In this document: piece by piece, positions 1 through 13,052 of the stretch
How positions within the stretch are numbered: position 1 is the stretch's first letter
Layout of the letters: each line of letters starts with the position of its first letter
Assembly (NCBI GenBank): GCA_009667805.1
Contig: CM019066.1
Coordinates: forward strand, 328,581,119-328,645,118
Source of the DNA: Leptobrachium leishanense
Taxonomy: Eukaryota > Chordata > Amphibia > Anura > Megophryidae
Direction of reading: 5' to 3'
Length of the DNA: 64,000 bases
Notes under the pieces: model-generated
The model's input: the letters and a program-made list of their open reading frames with translations, nothing else
What the model was told of the DNA's origin: nothing
Database searches by the model: none
Position numbers and translations under genes: made by a program

Positions 1-310
1 GCTGACCCGCACATTGCATTACTGGGAGTTTTATTGCTGTGGATTCTGATACACTCATACACACTGCACATTGCATTGAGGGAATTTTTATTGCTGTGGA
101 TTCTGATACGCTGACACACACCAAACATTGCATTGCTGGGAGTTTTATTGCTGTGGGTTCTGTGATACACACTGCATAGTACTGTGAGTTTTATTGCCCT
201 GGAGCTCTGGGATACACTCATACACACTGCACATTACTGTGAGTTTTATTGCTGTACAGCTCTGTGATACGTTCATATGCAGTGTACGTTTCTGTGGATT
301 TTATTGTTCA
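1..310. repeat. Tandem repeat array, ~60-65 bp unit
   Basis: About five imperfect copies of a unit containing 'gagttttattgctgtgg', 'tctgtgatacactcata' and 'cacactgcacattg'. Copies differ by substitutions and small deletions, so this is an old minisatellite. It begins at or before the window edge, so its true length is unknown. No coding potential or flanking duplication is visible. Confidence 0.8.
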
Positions 311-1385
311 ACCAATTAGAGAGGCTGTGTTCCAGTATACTTGACATGCGTGGCTGTTCTTTGTAAAAATGCTTGAATTTAAACATTTCATAATTTTATT
401 TATCTCAATAGATACATTTGAAATGGTATACAAAATATACAAGTAGGCACTTGGTATCCACTTTTAATATAAAGAGAGGAAAAGGTGGAGCTCTAAGAGG
501 AAAAGGTGGAGCTTAAAGAGGAAGGGTGGGGATTAACCAGGAAGAGGTGTGCCCTTGACAGGAGGGGGTGCACGAGTTTAGTCAGGCCTAGGGCAGCACA
601 AAACCTAAATACACCACTGGTGGTACTCCCAGCACAACAACCAGGCCCTGCCCTGCCTCTGTTTGTGGAGTTCCCTGCAAGGATTGGACAGGGAGGCAGT
701 GACAGCAGCTGGGGGCTGGGTCAAGGGACCATGATCACAGACTGGTTGACTGGGGTTCCCGGATTTCTGAGTTGCGCCCCACCTCTGGGGGTGGAGCAAG
801 GAATGGGTTGGACTTTGACTATAAAAGCATGGATCACCCCTGCCTCCTTGCTCAGTTGTTATCTGGACTTCCTATAGACACTACCAAGCTTTATTCTCTA
901 TCTTGGTTTGGTCCTCCTTCCTGTTTACCGTATTGACTCTTTGCCGCCTGCACAATCCTTGGCCTGTATAATGACTACGAGACTGCTTACCGATATATCT
1001 GTACCGCGCCTGATTACTACCCTGTATATTGAGGTCCAACCTTGGTAATGAGCTGATACTTAATGACTTTCCTGTTTTGTTTTTTTTCTTCTTCTTCACT
1101 TCTCTGCATCTTATTGCAGTGTATTTTAATGTTTACAGTCAAATGGTGTTTTACTGCCCTGTTTTGGTTCCTTTTGAAAAATTTTTGAATTTTAGATTCC
1201 GGTTGACCGAAAAGGTCTCCACCCCACCTATGGAAGAGCAAGGTTGCTGCTGGGACAACCCCGCTCGGGTGCTTTGTTATTAGGCGTATTTCTGGATCTT
1301 AATGAAGTCCCTGACATCTCTCGTTGACGTCACATAAATTATGTACAGGTATGGCTGCCCAGGCACCGTTTACCTAAATATCTTT
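311..1385. other. Unassigned sequence, no gene recognised
   Basis: At 474-530 a short purine-rich motif, 'gaggaaaaggtggagct', repeats about three times. A TATA-like 'ctataaaagc' lies near 820 and could be the promoter of a decayed LTR, but no matching second LTR or TG...CA ends were found. The short open frames here have no recognisable domain. Confidence 0.4.
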
Positions 1386-1389
1386 TAGT

Positions 1390-1965
1390 TTGGTTTCCTA
1401 GAATGTAGAAGGGTTAAATTTGGGAAAAAACACTATCCCATGTAAGTAAGTTACAGCCTGACATAATCTTTCTTCAAGAGACCCCTTGGCCCTCCTCGTC
1501 CAACCAGTTGCACGCCCCATGGATAGGCTTCCAAACTTCTGCCTCCTTCCCTAATAAAAAGAGGGGAGCCGCCTTCTTGATTAAGAAGTCCTTCCCTTGT
1601 ACTGTACTGGGTGAGGTTAACGACCCAATGGGCATATTCTCTTTTCCTTTAATTACTGTTCAGGAGGGAACTTATTTGTTTGTGAATATTTATGCACCCC
1701 CCCCTGAATTTTACTCTGACTTATAGGCGAGAATCCTCCTCTTTGAATACACCACTGTATAAATGGAGGCAATAATATTGAAGTCCTTAACCTGGTCTTG
1801 GATAGATCCCATGATTCCCATCCCAGGAAGAAACGCTCTCTCCGCCTGCCCCACAACGGTCCCAATCTCCTTAAAATGACCATGATAGATGACCATGATA
1901 GATGTATGTCATTACTTATATCCAGAAGGTAGAGATTTTTACTCTCAAAAAAACAAAACAATTAT
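1390..1965 (+). pseudogene. L1/Tx1-like LINE endonuclease fragment
   Basis: Translation in shifting plus frames gives blocks typical of the apurinic endonuclease domain of L1-clade ORF2. There is a start-like 'NVEGLN', then at 1508-1725 'SFPNKKRGAAFLIKKS' and 'FVNIYAP', then after a frame change 'LNLVLDRS' near 1780 and a decayed block to about 1960. In intact L1 elements this domain nicks target DNA for reverse transcription. The reverse transcriptase is absent, and stops interrupt the frame near 1440 and 1725. It is a short dead fragment with no visible 3' tail. Family assignment is from motif memory. Confidence 0.7.
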
Positions 1966-2041
1966 TATAGCATGTTTAAAAATGCCAGTTAGTGGTTTAT
2001 ATAATTATAAAATTATATTTTGTTTTATGAATAAACAATAA

Positions 2042-2504
2042 GGGCCACATTACATTCTTAACGCAAAAAACCTTGTGCAAAGTGAAAATCTTTGCGCCAA
2101 GTGTTAAAGTTTTGCGCGCGCAAATCACCGTTGGAATTACAATCCTCGCACGTTTTTTCATCCGCGATCAATAGCGTGCGCAAACAGGATGCGCCCAAAT
2201 GCACGCGCAGTACCCTCTCACGCAAAAATCTTTAGGAGTTTAGGAGTTGCTAAAATTATGTGCGCAAAGGCCATGCGGTAATTACCACAAAATAGATTGT
2301 AATACCATACTCGTACCAGCGCACATTCGCATTTGCGCTCACAATGTTAAGTATAGGTTAGCGCAGGTTCACCCGCGGTAGACGATTGCGCGCGTTTATT
2401 CCGCTGACTACGTAATACGGGAGTAGGCGCAAATGGTTTTGCCCCACGTGTTAATGATTATTTATGCCGGCACAAACATTTGGGTAAAGAAAGTAATGTG
2501 GCCC
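2042..2504. mobile_element. PIF/Harbinger-like MITE, TAA target duplication
   Basis: A 463-bp non-coding element with near-identical inverted ends: 'gggccacattac' at the left and 'gtaatgtggccc' at the right. It is flanked by TAA at 2039-2041 and 2505-2507. The interior is rich in 'gcgcaaa'-type words. TAA/TTA duplications are typical of PIF/Harbinger. No transposase is present, so it would have been moved in trans. Confidence 0.8.
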
Positions 2505-2936
2505 TAATATTGCAGAAAGTTATTCTTTTTTAATCCTACCGTATATTTGAATTTTCCTCATATATCCCTAGTAAACATAAACATACAGTAAGAATTAAAT
2601 AATGTTCTGTGTAATTTGGCAAACTCTTATCTCAGTAACAAGCAATTGCAGTCTAAGCCTTACTTATCCTTTGCAACAAGGCTAACAAGCTGCTAATTGC
2701 TGATAGACAGAGCTCAAACGATTTGTAATTACATTTTCGCAAACCTAATTTATGAATTTGAGCTGAAAATGTGAATATGACATTTTAATACACATCGTTT
2801 GGGAAAGCCATAATTGATTAATATAATGAAAAATGTGATTTTGGGATGTTTTCCATTAGCACTTGATTAATTTATTTTCAAGTACTATGCAATGACATCC
2901 TTTACTACTCCCAAACCAGCACACAAAAGGTGCGAT
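2505..2936. other. AT-rich sequence, nothing recognised
   Basis: No open frame with a recognisable domain, no terminal repeats and no tandem structure seen. Confidence 0.4.
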
Positions 2937-3160
2937 TCAAACACAAAGAAAAAGGGAATGCCGGTCACACAGTAGGATTTGGCCATTTTTATAGGAGCAA
3001 TGAGATACAATGTTTCAGCTTTATACATATGCCTTTATCAAGTATCTTTATAAAGGCTCATGTTTCAAGCTGAAACGTTGTATCTCCTCGCTCCTATTAA
3101 AGCAGCCATTTCAAATCCTGCTGTGTCACCGGCATTATATTTTCTTTGTCTGCTAACATT
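2937..3160. repeat. Inverted repeat, Penelope-like relic candidate
   Basis: Left arm about 2938-3022 pairs imperfectly with right arm about 3070-3160; both contain 'aatgccggt', 'aggatttg' and 'tttcagctt' or complements. Between them lies 'tttataaaggctc' followed by 'gctgaaacgttg'. This resembles the 'CTGATGA-stem-GAAAC' core of hammerhead motifs in Penelope-like LTRs, but with a degenerate core. The arms are diverged and no protein-coding part is present. Confidence 0.45.
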
Positions 3161-3555
3161 TGGGGGCTGATAGCTTTGCCTTGATATGTAGAACCTGTGG
3201 ATTGATACCCAGGCTTTTTCTTTCTTTCCAGGGTCCAACCATGATGAGTCTGAGATTCCAGAGGAGTTTTCAGTCCCTCCCATTCATCAGATGAGTACCC
3301 TGGTAGCTAACTTTCTTGTTTAAGGAAAAAGTGGATGGAAGAACAATTTTTGCATCATTGGTCTCATTGGTTACATTGGTGGATAACAGCAGATCATTAG
3401 GTATTACAGACTACACTTGATTACACAACAGAATTTTTGTCCATTCAGATCAAGATACAACCTCACTCCCTCTCATATATTTTTCATTAAGGAAGGACAG
3501 TTGGTTAATTTAGTTTGAGGATCTTCTTTTTTTTAACAAATTCAGCGTCCTTCTT

Positions 3556-3633
3556 ACTTATTTATTTATTTATAAAGTATTTTACCAGGAAGGATACATT
3601 GAGATTTCTCTCGTTTTCAAATATGTCCTGGGT
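3556..3633 (-). repeat. SINE 3'-end fragment
   Basis: The tail of the tRNA-headed SINE seen more fully at 43977-44195, here reversed: TTTA repeats, then 'aaagtattttaccagg', 'aaggatacattgag' and 'tgtcctggg'. The tRNA-like head is missing. Confidence 0.8.
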
Positions 3634-4309
3634 GTTCTTCAATAGAGAGCAGTGCTCATGATTCATGGAAAAAGACGTAATGTTTTGTAGCAATATACTT
3701 TTGTTAAGGAATGAAATGGAAACGACATGTAGTCATCTAAACCCTCTGAACCCTTTTTGCAGTCTTTTGACACTTCAAAAAAGGATCTCACCCACGGTTT
3801 AAGATCTTTTTAAAAGGGGGCTTGGCTGGGCGAAATAGATCTTCAAGACACTTATCTCATGGTTCCAATTAACCAGGTCTACAGAAATTTGCTATTCCAA
3901 TTTCACTGGAGAGAAAATGTCACTTCATCTGCCTCCTATTTAGGCTTTTGTCAGACACTTTTTACAAACAGATGGAACATGTGGTATCCATCCTTCAATC
4001 AAAGAACGTTGGTCTGATGATATTTATAGTCGATTTTTTGTTGATGGCCCAAGATCCTGTTACTCTTTCTTCACTTCATAAATAGGATTCTTCGACTCCT
4101 TTCTGACCCAGGCTTTTTGATTAACAAGGAAAAATCTCTTATAGTCCCTACTGAATGTATACTATTTCTAGATTTCTAGATAGACATTTTGGGTCTCCCC
4201 AAACCAAAAAAGTTGATAAAACAGAATCTATGATGTGCTGTTTCCCGGACTTTTCTTTTGGCTTCCATTCATGACATTTTCCTGGGTTCTCATTACCACA
4301 CAACTGACA
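3634..4309. other. Unassigned sequence
   Basis: No recognisable coding, terminal-repeat or tandem structure. The short open frames lack domain features. Confidence 0.35.
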
Positions 4310-4317
4310 CTGAAGAC

Positions 4318-5253
4318 TAGACGTGTTCACAACAAAAAAAATGTTTCATTTCAGATGCATTCAATAAGTTCATTAATTCGTTTTGGTATGTTCGTTATGG
4401 TGACGTTATTCATATTTTGGATCAATTCGTTATTTCGGAAGATTAGTTATTAGTTATTCTGTATTGATTCCTTATTTCGTAGTGATTCGTTATGCCAGTG
4501 GTATTTAAACCCGTAACACACCCATGGTGATAACATGACTATCCTAGCCTTCATTGAACAACTGTCTGTCACATGATCAAAATTACTGGCTGTAAAACAA
4601 GTCAATCAAAGGGTAAAATATGATCTGATTGGCCGCAGACTGAAGCCAGATGCAGAACGGTGATTGGCTGTGCACTGTTAACTTTTTTAAGCAAAGTAAT
4701 GCAGTGATTGGTTCAGGCTACTGTCAATCATTCCACTTGAGTGAAACGTCATTACGAATCGATTCATTTTAACCTCCCTGGCGGTGTTCCCGAGTGTGTC
4801 TCGGGGTTAAATTTCACCGCTGAGAACGGTAATCCAGAGACACACTCGGGCGGTATACATCACCTCTCCCTGCGCGCCCTTGCTGATCTCTGCAGTCTCC
4901 TCCGGCGATCGTGGCGTTTTACTTCCTGGATTCCTTCTCGCGAGGAAGGAACCAGGAAGTATAAGGTCGCGGTCGCCGGTGGAGGCAGCTGGGGACATCG
5001 AGGGAGCGCAGGGAGAGGTGATGTATCCAGCGGCATCCCTAGGGGGGCAAAAAAAAAAATAGACTGCTTTTAGATGCGTTTTTTCCCCAAAAATTAGACC
5101 GCCAGGGAGGTTAACAAATTGAAATGAATCAATTCGTTAAAATTTTTTTGTTTCGATCATGATTCATAAAAAATCAATTAGTTTTAGAAGTTAGAAATAG
5201 AAGTTAACGGAATTTCAGACATATTACGTTTTGTTACGTAACGCACAGCTCTA
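4318..5253. mobile_element. Non-autonomous hAT element, perfect 8-bp duplication
   Basis: Ends are 'tagacgtgttcac' (left) and the complement of 'tagagctgtgcg' (right). A perfect 8-bp duplication, 'ctgaagac', lies at 4310-4317 and 5254-5261, as expected for hAT. Subterminal DNA is dense in 'attcgtta'/'gaatcg' words. A TTAA element (4773-5110) sits inside; without it the hAT element is about 600 bp. No transposase is present. Confidence 0.85.
4773..5110. mobile_element. piggyBac-type MITE in TTAA, nested in hAT
   Basis: A 338-bp element starting 'cctccctggcggt' and ending 'accgccagggagg', a clear terminal inverted repeat. It is bounded by TTAA at 4769-4772 and 5111-5114. The GC-rich interior contains further inverted words (around 4900-4980). 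Non-coding; short open frames here are incidental. It inserted into the hAT element at 4318-5253 and is therefore younger. Confidence 0.88.
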
Positions 5254-5261
5254 CTGAAGAC

Positions 5262-6354
5262 TTGTCATCATCAAGCAGGTCTGGCTTATACCAATCCATA
5301 GGCCTAGACCTAGACAAGAAAAAGGAGATTTTGTGTGCCTTTGCAACATATAAGCATGGAATTGCGATCTTCAACCAATTCCAGACTGTGGGCATACTAA
5401 CCAAAATTAGCAGGATTAAGGTCACTTAGAATAGTCATGCGTTTAATTTTTATCCCCTTCAATAAAGTATTCCTTCGGCTATTCCTTGTGTCCCTTCTGT
5501 TAGCTGTTTTATAAAATAATGACATTCCATAATGATTTAGAAAACTCTAGGCTCCGTAGCCATCTCTCAGTTAAGACAAATGGTTGTACCATTGCTTTAC
5601 ACACACACATACATACATACATACATACATATACCCATATTCTTATACAGTTAACCCTTAAGGGCTGTCTAAGTATGCAAAATGTATTAAAAAAACTTGA
5701 AAAATTCATAAAGTTTTTAACATATTTAAAACATCCCACTTATTTGGACATGAATCACTTCTGTAATTATGGGTTACTAAGTAAAGTTGTTTTGCTTATC
5801 ACAAACATCAGATAGTGCATGTATATATGACGTCAACTCTGCAATGAAGCACTGTCATTTTGAAAACTGAGAATGAGCGATGCAAATAGAGTGAATGGAA
5901 AAAGAACTCTGAAAACCGAACCACAGCCTGTTTCCTGAATGAGATGTCTCATTGAAAACCACAATCTGTTGTAAAAGTAATAGCTCAATTCACACAAGTG
6001 CATCTAGCAGTTCTGTGAGCAAAATTAAATCCGAAGCCCACAAATGTGTGTGACTGTGTATACAAGAAGACTCGCAGAACGTAATCATTGTAAATTTTGT
6101 TCTATAGTTCAGCAACTTGCAATTATCAGAACAGCATGATAAATGTTTCCATCCCTTTGTGTGGGGACTTCAATGGCTTGGCTGCGCACACACACACACA
6201 CACTGATGATCCTCAAGTGTGGAGTCCAAGTTCGGATATAAATATCTACACATATACTTGTAGGTTTGGATATATGTATACATTACTTGTAGCATTTACA
6301 GTTACAAGAAAGGTTTGGGGGAATCATAGAGTGAGCCAACAGACTTCTCTAAAG
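5262..6354. other. Unassigned AT-rich sequence with microsatellites
   Basis: Contains a (CATA)n run at 5600-5634 and a short (CA)n at 6186-6203. No recognisable gene or element ends. Confidence 0.4.
5600..5634. repeat. (CATA)n microsatellite
   Basis: Uninterrupted 'acatacatacat' repeats following a short CA run. Confidence 0.9.
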
Positions 6355-6537
6355 TAATGTGTTTACAGAGACTTCTTGAAGGACTGGAGAGATGGGGGAG
6401 TCCAATGTTGCGTAGGAGGGAGTTCCATAAAAAAGAGGGCAGCTCGGGAAAAGTCCTGAAGGTGACAGTTGTGGGTGCAGGTACAAGGAGATGATAACAT
6501 CAGATCACTGGCATAGCAAAATGGACGGAATGGGATA
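6355..6537 (-). pseudogene. L2-like LINE fragment, 3' part
   Basis: On the minus strand the translation resembles the C-terminal end of an L2 (CR1-group) reverse-transcriptase polyprotein, with words such as 'TFPELPSFLWNSLL' and 'SPSRSLCKHI'. It is the downstream half of the fragment at 8163-8690; the Tc1 element at 6538-8162 separates them. Frames are broken. Confidence 0.6.
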
Positions 6538-8162
<1,625 letters not shown>

Positions 8163-8690
8163 TATATCTGCTAATAAAGGAGGAGATGTAGGCAGTGGCG
8201 CGGTTATGGAGAGCTTTGTATGTGAGCACCAAATTTTGAATTGGATTCTAAAGGAAACAGGAAGCCAGTGCAGAGATTCACAAATGGGCGAGGTGTGAGA
8301 GGTGTGGGAAGTGAGGTGGATGAGCCTGGCAGAGGCGTTCATTACAGACTGCTGACTGAGAGTCTGGGATCTCTGAAGGCCAGAGAAGGAGGTTACAGTA
8401 ATCGAGGCGGGAGAGACTAAGAGCATTTTAGCAGAGTCTTGATCAAGAAAGGGGCGAACACAAGTTTTTTAGGTGGAAGTAGCAAGATTTGGTTAGCGAC
8501 TGAATGTGTGGGGTGAAGGAGAGATCGGATTCGAAGAGGGCACTGAGGCAACGAGTCTGAGAGGTAGAAGTAATGATCGCACTATTTACCTGAAGGGAAA
8601 TGGGCGCAGGACCATTAGCTTTAGAGGGACGGAAGACGATTAGTTTTGTTTAGTGCGGTTGAGCTTTAGGAAATGGGTGGTCATCAAGTC
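8163..8690 (-). pseudogene. L2-like LINE reverse-transcriptase fragment, 5' part
   Basis: On the minus strand, starting near 8690, fragments read 'THFLKLNRTK', then 'NASARLIHLTSHTSHTSP' and 'SLHWLPVSFRIQFKI'. These resemble the conserved end of L2/CR1 reverse transcriptases ('NAAARL...LHWLPV..RI.FKI'). Several frameshifts and stops are present. The fragment is cut at 8163 by the Tc1 element and resumes at 6537. An open frame that runs across the junction is chimeric. Confidence 0.75.
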
Positions 8691-8860
8691 GAAGACTGCG
8701 GCAACTTTTTTGTAGTGCTGTACAATGAATACGACAAAACAAACATAAAATTGACCAATAAGTTTGATGGACGGAGGACGATAGGAAAAGAGCACCCTAC
8801 CCCAGTGAGCTTACACTCTAAGAGGAGTTGGGTGACACAGAGGTAAAGGTAAATCGTAGT
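8691..8860. repeat. Dispersed repeat fragment of unknown family
   Basis: Contains 'gctgtacaatg' and 'gagcaccctaccccagtgag', similar to 'gctgtacaatggg' and 'gaggaccctgctcaagagcc' at 22370-22500. The same family is therefore present twice. Non-coding. Confidence 0.5.
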
Positions 8861-9304
8861 GTATGTTAAATAATGGGATGCATGGGGGCTGTGTGAATAA
8901 GATAGATCAGAGAGGTGCAATGTGGGAGGTTATGGAGTTCTGTTTTATTAAACTAACGTCACCATTTAAAGTAACACAATAAAATGATACTAGTAGAATG
9001 TGCTTCATTCTTCACTTTGTATTTACCCTTATCTCATCATCTTGTTTATTTTGGACGTATTTAATGTTTCTGTTTATATTGAACCTGGGTGGTTTATAGA
9101 GGTTATTTTGACAGTTTTATTGCTCTACAATGTTCATTGTTTAAAAGAGACAAGAAAATTATTCTACCTGGGAGTGCTAAAAAAAATAGCGAGGCTGAAC
9201 ATCACACGGGTGACATTTCATTGTTGCTGGTAGCAGGACTGTATTTTGCAAATCAAGTGCTAAATCATAAGATGACTTTTCAAACCTTATTACAACTTTT
9301 AGAT
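8861..9304. other. Unassigned AT-rich sequence
   Basis: Nothing recognised apart from short incidental open frames. Confidence 0.35.
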
Positions 9305-9437
9305 CAGGGGTCAGCAACCTTGAGCCTCTACATGCTTCGGAAATACATTTCTTATTATGCTCAGCCATTCATTAGGCTGGCCGAGCTTCATGGGAAATGC
9401 GATTCCAAAACATCTGGAGGGCCGAGGTTGCTGACGA
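9305..9437. mobile_element. Short hAT-like MITE
   Basis: Starts 'caggggtcagcaacctt' and ends with the complementary 'gaggttgctgac', about 130 bp apart. CAGGGGTC-GCAACC ends are common in hAT elements of vertebrates. I could not see a clean 8-bp duplication and the right end is degenerate. Confidence 0.6.
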
Positions 9438-10054
9438 CAGTTTCAGACGATCTATTGTTCCTTGATCAATTTTTTTTTTCTTGCCAAGTTTTCATGATCT
9501 AATACGCCTGAAATGTTAGCGAATGTCTTTAGACGTCTAACTTAATAAAATGAATTCGACATTTGAAATTCTGCTAGCAGTTGGGTAAGGCAATGGTACA
9601 GTTTTGCTAATTACTATGACTAAGGGAATTGCAGGAATGTCACGGAAGCAATTTTGCAATTAAACATTTAGGAAAACTGTCAGAAACTCATATTATTTCA
9701 TTGCATACCTGTGTTCATTCAATTACAAATTACTGTGACTATGCAAATAATTACCAAGCAGCTGAAATATACAACGATCAGCTTGTGTCTCCTGGGCTGT
9801 ACAGGAACGAAGCACGGAAGGGGCTTGCTTGGGTATTTAAATGATATAAGTGGAACTTTAAGTTCATCTATATCCTAAAGGGGTAATGAGATAATATATA
9901 GTCCCTCGGGCCCCTGGGAAAATGTATTCGGATAATGAGAAAAAATAATGATGTTGGTGGGGTCACGAAATAAGTACTGCAACAGTGTAATACAGCATCA
10001 TATGAGCAGCACGGAGTCTTTTCTAATCAAGCTCTTTCATATGCCTGAATGATA
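9438..10054. other. Unassigned AT-rich sequence
   Basis: No element ends or coding features recognised. Confidence 0.35.
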
Positions 10055-11598
10055 CAATGATCAGCCACAACAATAAAATCACCCACCTAGTATTGTATAT
10101 GTCCCCCTTGTGCTGCCAAATTAGCTGTAACGTGTCGAGGCATGGACTCCACAAGACCTCTGAAGGTGTCCTCTTGTGTCCGACACTGAGACATTAGCAG
10201 TAGATCATTTGAGCCCTGCAAGTTGTGAGGTGGGGCCTCCGTGGATCGTATTTGTTGCTCCAGGACATCCCACAGATGCTCAATCAGATTGAGATCTGGG
10301 GATTTTGGCAGCCAAGATAACACTTTGTCATGCTCTGCAATCCATTACTGTACAATATTTACAGTGTGGCAGTGTGCAATGTCCTGCTGAAAGAGGCCAC
10401 TGCCATCAGGAAACACCATGGTCTTGAAGGTCTGTGTAACAGGTCTCAGTACCCCAACAGGGTCACATCTGCCAATGCCGCTTCCTTTCTGCACCCCCGT
10501 GTTTTCCTCATGACTCTCGTGCCGTTCTCCTGGTCCTTAGCAGCTGGAACAGCGAACAGAATATAGCTGCTACCAAAACCATGAGTCGTGACTGTATGTA
10601 GGGTCAGAATAGAACTGATTTTAATCAGGGACATACACATACATTTATACGGTCACATATGGGTCATTTACATACACACATACACAACACAACATACACA
10701 ACACCCCCTGACCCTACCAGACCGAAATAGAGAAATAGACCACCATTTACTTCTTGGAATGTGAAACATAATTAGATTAGAAACAGACAATTGAATCAAA
10801 CTTTATGTAACTTCTCAAACGAGGCAGGACAATGGGAATCAGGATGATGACAGATTACAGTCAGAAGATTATTCAAATATAAACAGATAATGCATTCCTG
10901 AGACAAGGTTGAGCTGGATGGCTTATCCTGTCAGCAAGATAACAGATACACATGGACCAGACAATAGACAGATAGATAATAGCATTCTTGCATAATCACA
11001 CTAACATTCTACACAGGAAAGACCACTGACTAATATTGATTATTTGGGGCCTGCACCCTACAAATATGCCTCCATGCCCAGGCACCCCTAAATCCAAAGC
11101 AATTTACGTCACAGTCTGTTTCTGCAACAATCTCTACGCAGGTGGCACATGTCAAATGTGTTCTGACACCTTTCTATCCTGGCCAGCATTAGTTTTTTCA
11201 GCAATTTAAACTACAGTAGCTTTTCTGTGTGATTGGACCAGACAAGTTAGCCTTCTCTCTCCACCTGCAATAATGAACCTTGGGCACCCAAGACCCCACT
11301 GCTGGTTCATTGGCTTTCGATCCTTGCACCCCATTTGGAAGGTACTAACCACTGCATAACAGGAACACCTCACAAGACTTGCCATGTTGGAGATGCTCTG
11401 ACACACTCGTCTACCCATCAATATTGTGGCCCTTGTCAGTCCCTCAGATCTCTTCACTTGCCCATTTTTCCTGCATCCAACACATGAAATTCAGGAACGG
11501 ACTGTTCTCTTGCTGCCTAATATACCCCACTCCTTGACATGTGCCATGGTAACCAGGTAGTCAATGTTATTCAGTTTTATTGTTGTGGCAGATCAGTG
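10055..11598 (-). mobile_element. Degenerate Tc1-like transposon, second family
   Basis: Ends 'caatgatcagccacaacaat' (left) and the complement of 'cactgatctgccacaacaat' (right) form the inverted repeat; TA precedes the left end. The minus strand at 10323-10087 encodes a transposase C-terminus with 'KSPDLNLIEHLWDVLEQQ' and 'RGLVESMPRHVTANLAAQGG'. The right half (about 11130-11500) matches the N-terminal half in broken frames. Between about 10550 and 11100 the sequence no longer follows a Tc1 pattern, so there is a replacement or unidentified insertion. Confidence 0.8.
10087..10323 (-). pseudogene. Tc1 transposase C-terminal fragment
   Basis: A 78-residue open frame carrying the third catalytic region (E within 'LIEHLWD') and the conserved tail. 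The upstream catalytic D blocks are not readable in frame. It has a start codon only by chance. Not functional. Confidence 0.8.
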
Positions 11599-12034
11599 AA
11601 TACTGAAGAATCTTATCTAGACAAGAGCAACTCAGGGAAAATCAAACAATGTGTCTTACCTGAATGCTGATCCTTGATGAGCCTTAGCTCGACGTGTAGC
11701 GATGGACTGATATAAGTAGAAAAAAGAAAAACGTGTCCTCATTAATGCAGTGATACGTTTCCATCACCTCGCTTGTCAAAAGAATAAAGAAGCAGTTCAA
11801 ACTGTTCATACATTAAATATATATCTACATAAACACAAACTCACTTTGTTCTGTAGTCTTAATTTAGCAACAGAAAATACAGCCTAGGGGTGCTCAGGGT
11901 CAGGTTTATATTTTTCATTGCATTTTGATTTCATTTTTTTTTTACCAGTTTTTCCTCTGCAGGACGTCATATAGAAAAAGAGCCTTTTTAAGAAACTATG
12001 GGCAAACTGAGGGGGAACTCTTGACAAAGTTTTT
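11599..12034. other. Unassigned sequence
   Basis: No recognisable gene or element ends. Confidence 0.35.
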
Positions 12035-12225
12035 ACGCCAAAATGCATTGCATACACACGTTAACTGTGGAGACACAGGTTCGATCCTGGCAAGAGCACC
12101 TCTCCAGTAAGTGTCCTTGGGCAAGACACCTAACGGTACATACTCGCCACCCAGGACATACTTGAAAACGAGAGAAATCTCAATGTATCCTTCCTGGTGA
12201 AATACTTTCTCAAAAAAAACAAAAA
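12035..12225 (+). repeat. tRNA-headed SINE, nearly complete copy
   Basis: Contains a B-box-like 'ggttcgatcctgg' near 12079, then 'cctctccagtaagtgtcctt', 'gacacctaacggtacatact' and the tail 'tctcaatgtatccttcctgg'. This is the plus-strand counterpart of the copy at 43977-44195. The 5' tRNA-like part is more diverged here. Confidence 0.8.
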
Positions 12226-12640
12226 AAACTCGTCACTCAGTCTTTTGCTCGGCCTAGAAGACTTACTAACGTCTCAGCCGTGCCTTAGGGCCGAGACAAT
12301 GGGCTCTCTACTTCATGAGTGCGCTACATCCTGACCCCTATTTCTCCATAAAGGAACATAACAATTATGCACTATGGGCTGGATTCACTAAATGGTGAAT
12401 CTCTCAAAAATCGCATATTACGATATTTCACAGCTATCAATATAAAGTATAGTACCTTTGTTTGAATAAACAATGGCAAATTTTTGCGTCAAACAATGAT
12501 ATTCCAGTGACTTGAATCTATTCTTGGCTATTTAACGCACTTGACAGTAAATAGTCTACATTTTTATTCTGGCGACCTTTCTAAGCTGTGGTTGACATGG
12601 TTTGCGATTAGATGGTAAATCCTAATATGATGACCCTTGA
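12226..12640. other. Unassigned sequence
   Basis: No features beyond A-rich runs after the SINE. Confidence 0.35.
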
Positions 12641-12960
12641 ATGCTGAGCCATTTCACCCCAGTGTGCTGAGCTCATTTTGACCGTTTTCCGCTCATCATG
12701 TTTCAACATGATTTGAAGTCTGTTGTTTTAATATAGGACACAGATATATTATATACCATTTTTTTTTCCAGCAGACTCGGCAGAATAAAAATAAATCATT
12801 ACTATGTGTGTATGTCATGTTATTGGGAAAAACCACAGCAAAAAAGTGAAAAATTTAAATTCTGTTAAAATTTTAATTACATTTCTTTTCTACAATTTTT
12901 TTTCTGCCATTAGGCAGTTTATTTAAAATGTAAAAATCTGACTTTTTTTTGCACATAGAA
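12641..12960 (+). repeat. piggyBac-type element fragment
   Basis: 'gctgagccatttcacccc', 'ctcatcatgtttcaacatga', 'cacagatatattatatacca' and 'cagactcggcag' follow the same order as the left part of the TTAA element at 30725-31837. The TTAA-proximal end is missing, so this is a diverged, truncated relative. Confidence 0.65.
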
Positions 12961-12995
12961 CAGCTATTCATAAATATTAAAGGGGGCTTGTTATT

Positions 12996-13052
12996 TATTA
13001 CATACTTGAAAATGAGAGAAATCTCAATGTATCCTTCCAGGTAAAATACTAT
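12996..13052 (+). repeat. SINE tail, split by a 'cagggttattc' element
   Basis: 'catacttgaaaatgagagaa' to 'ggtaaaatact' is the SINE tail. It stops at 13052 and resumes as 'tttataaataaa' at 13968, after the 915-bp element. Confidence 0.85.

Noticed and set aside
815..830. TATA-like promoter of a gene
   Set aside because: No exon, start context or second LTR follows. The motif alone is weak.
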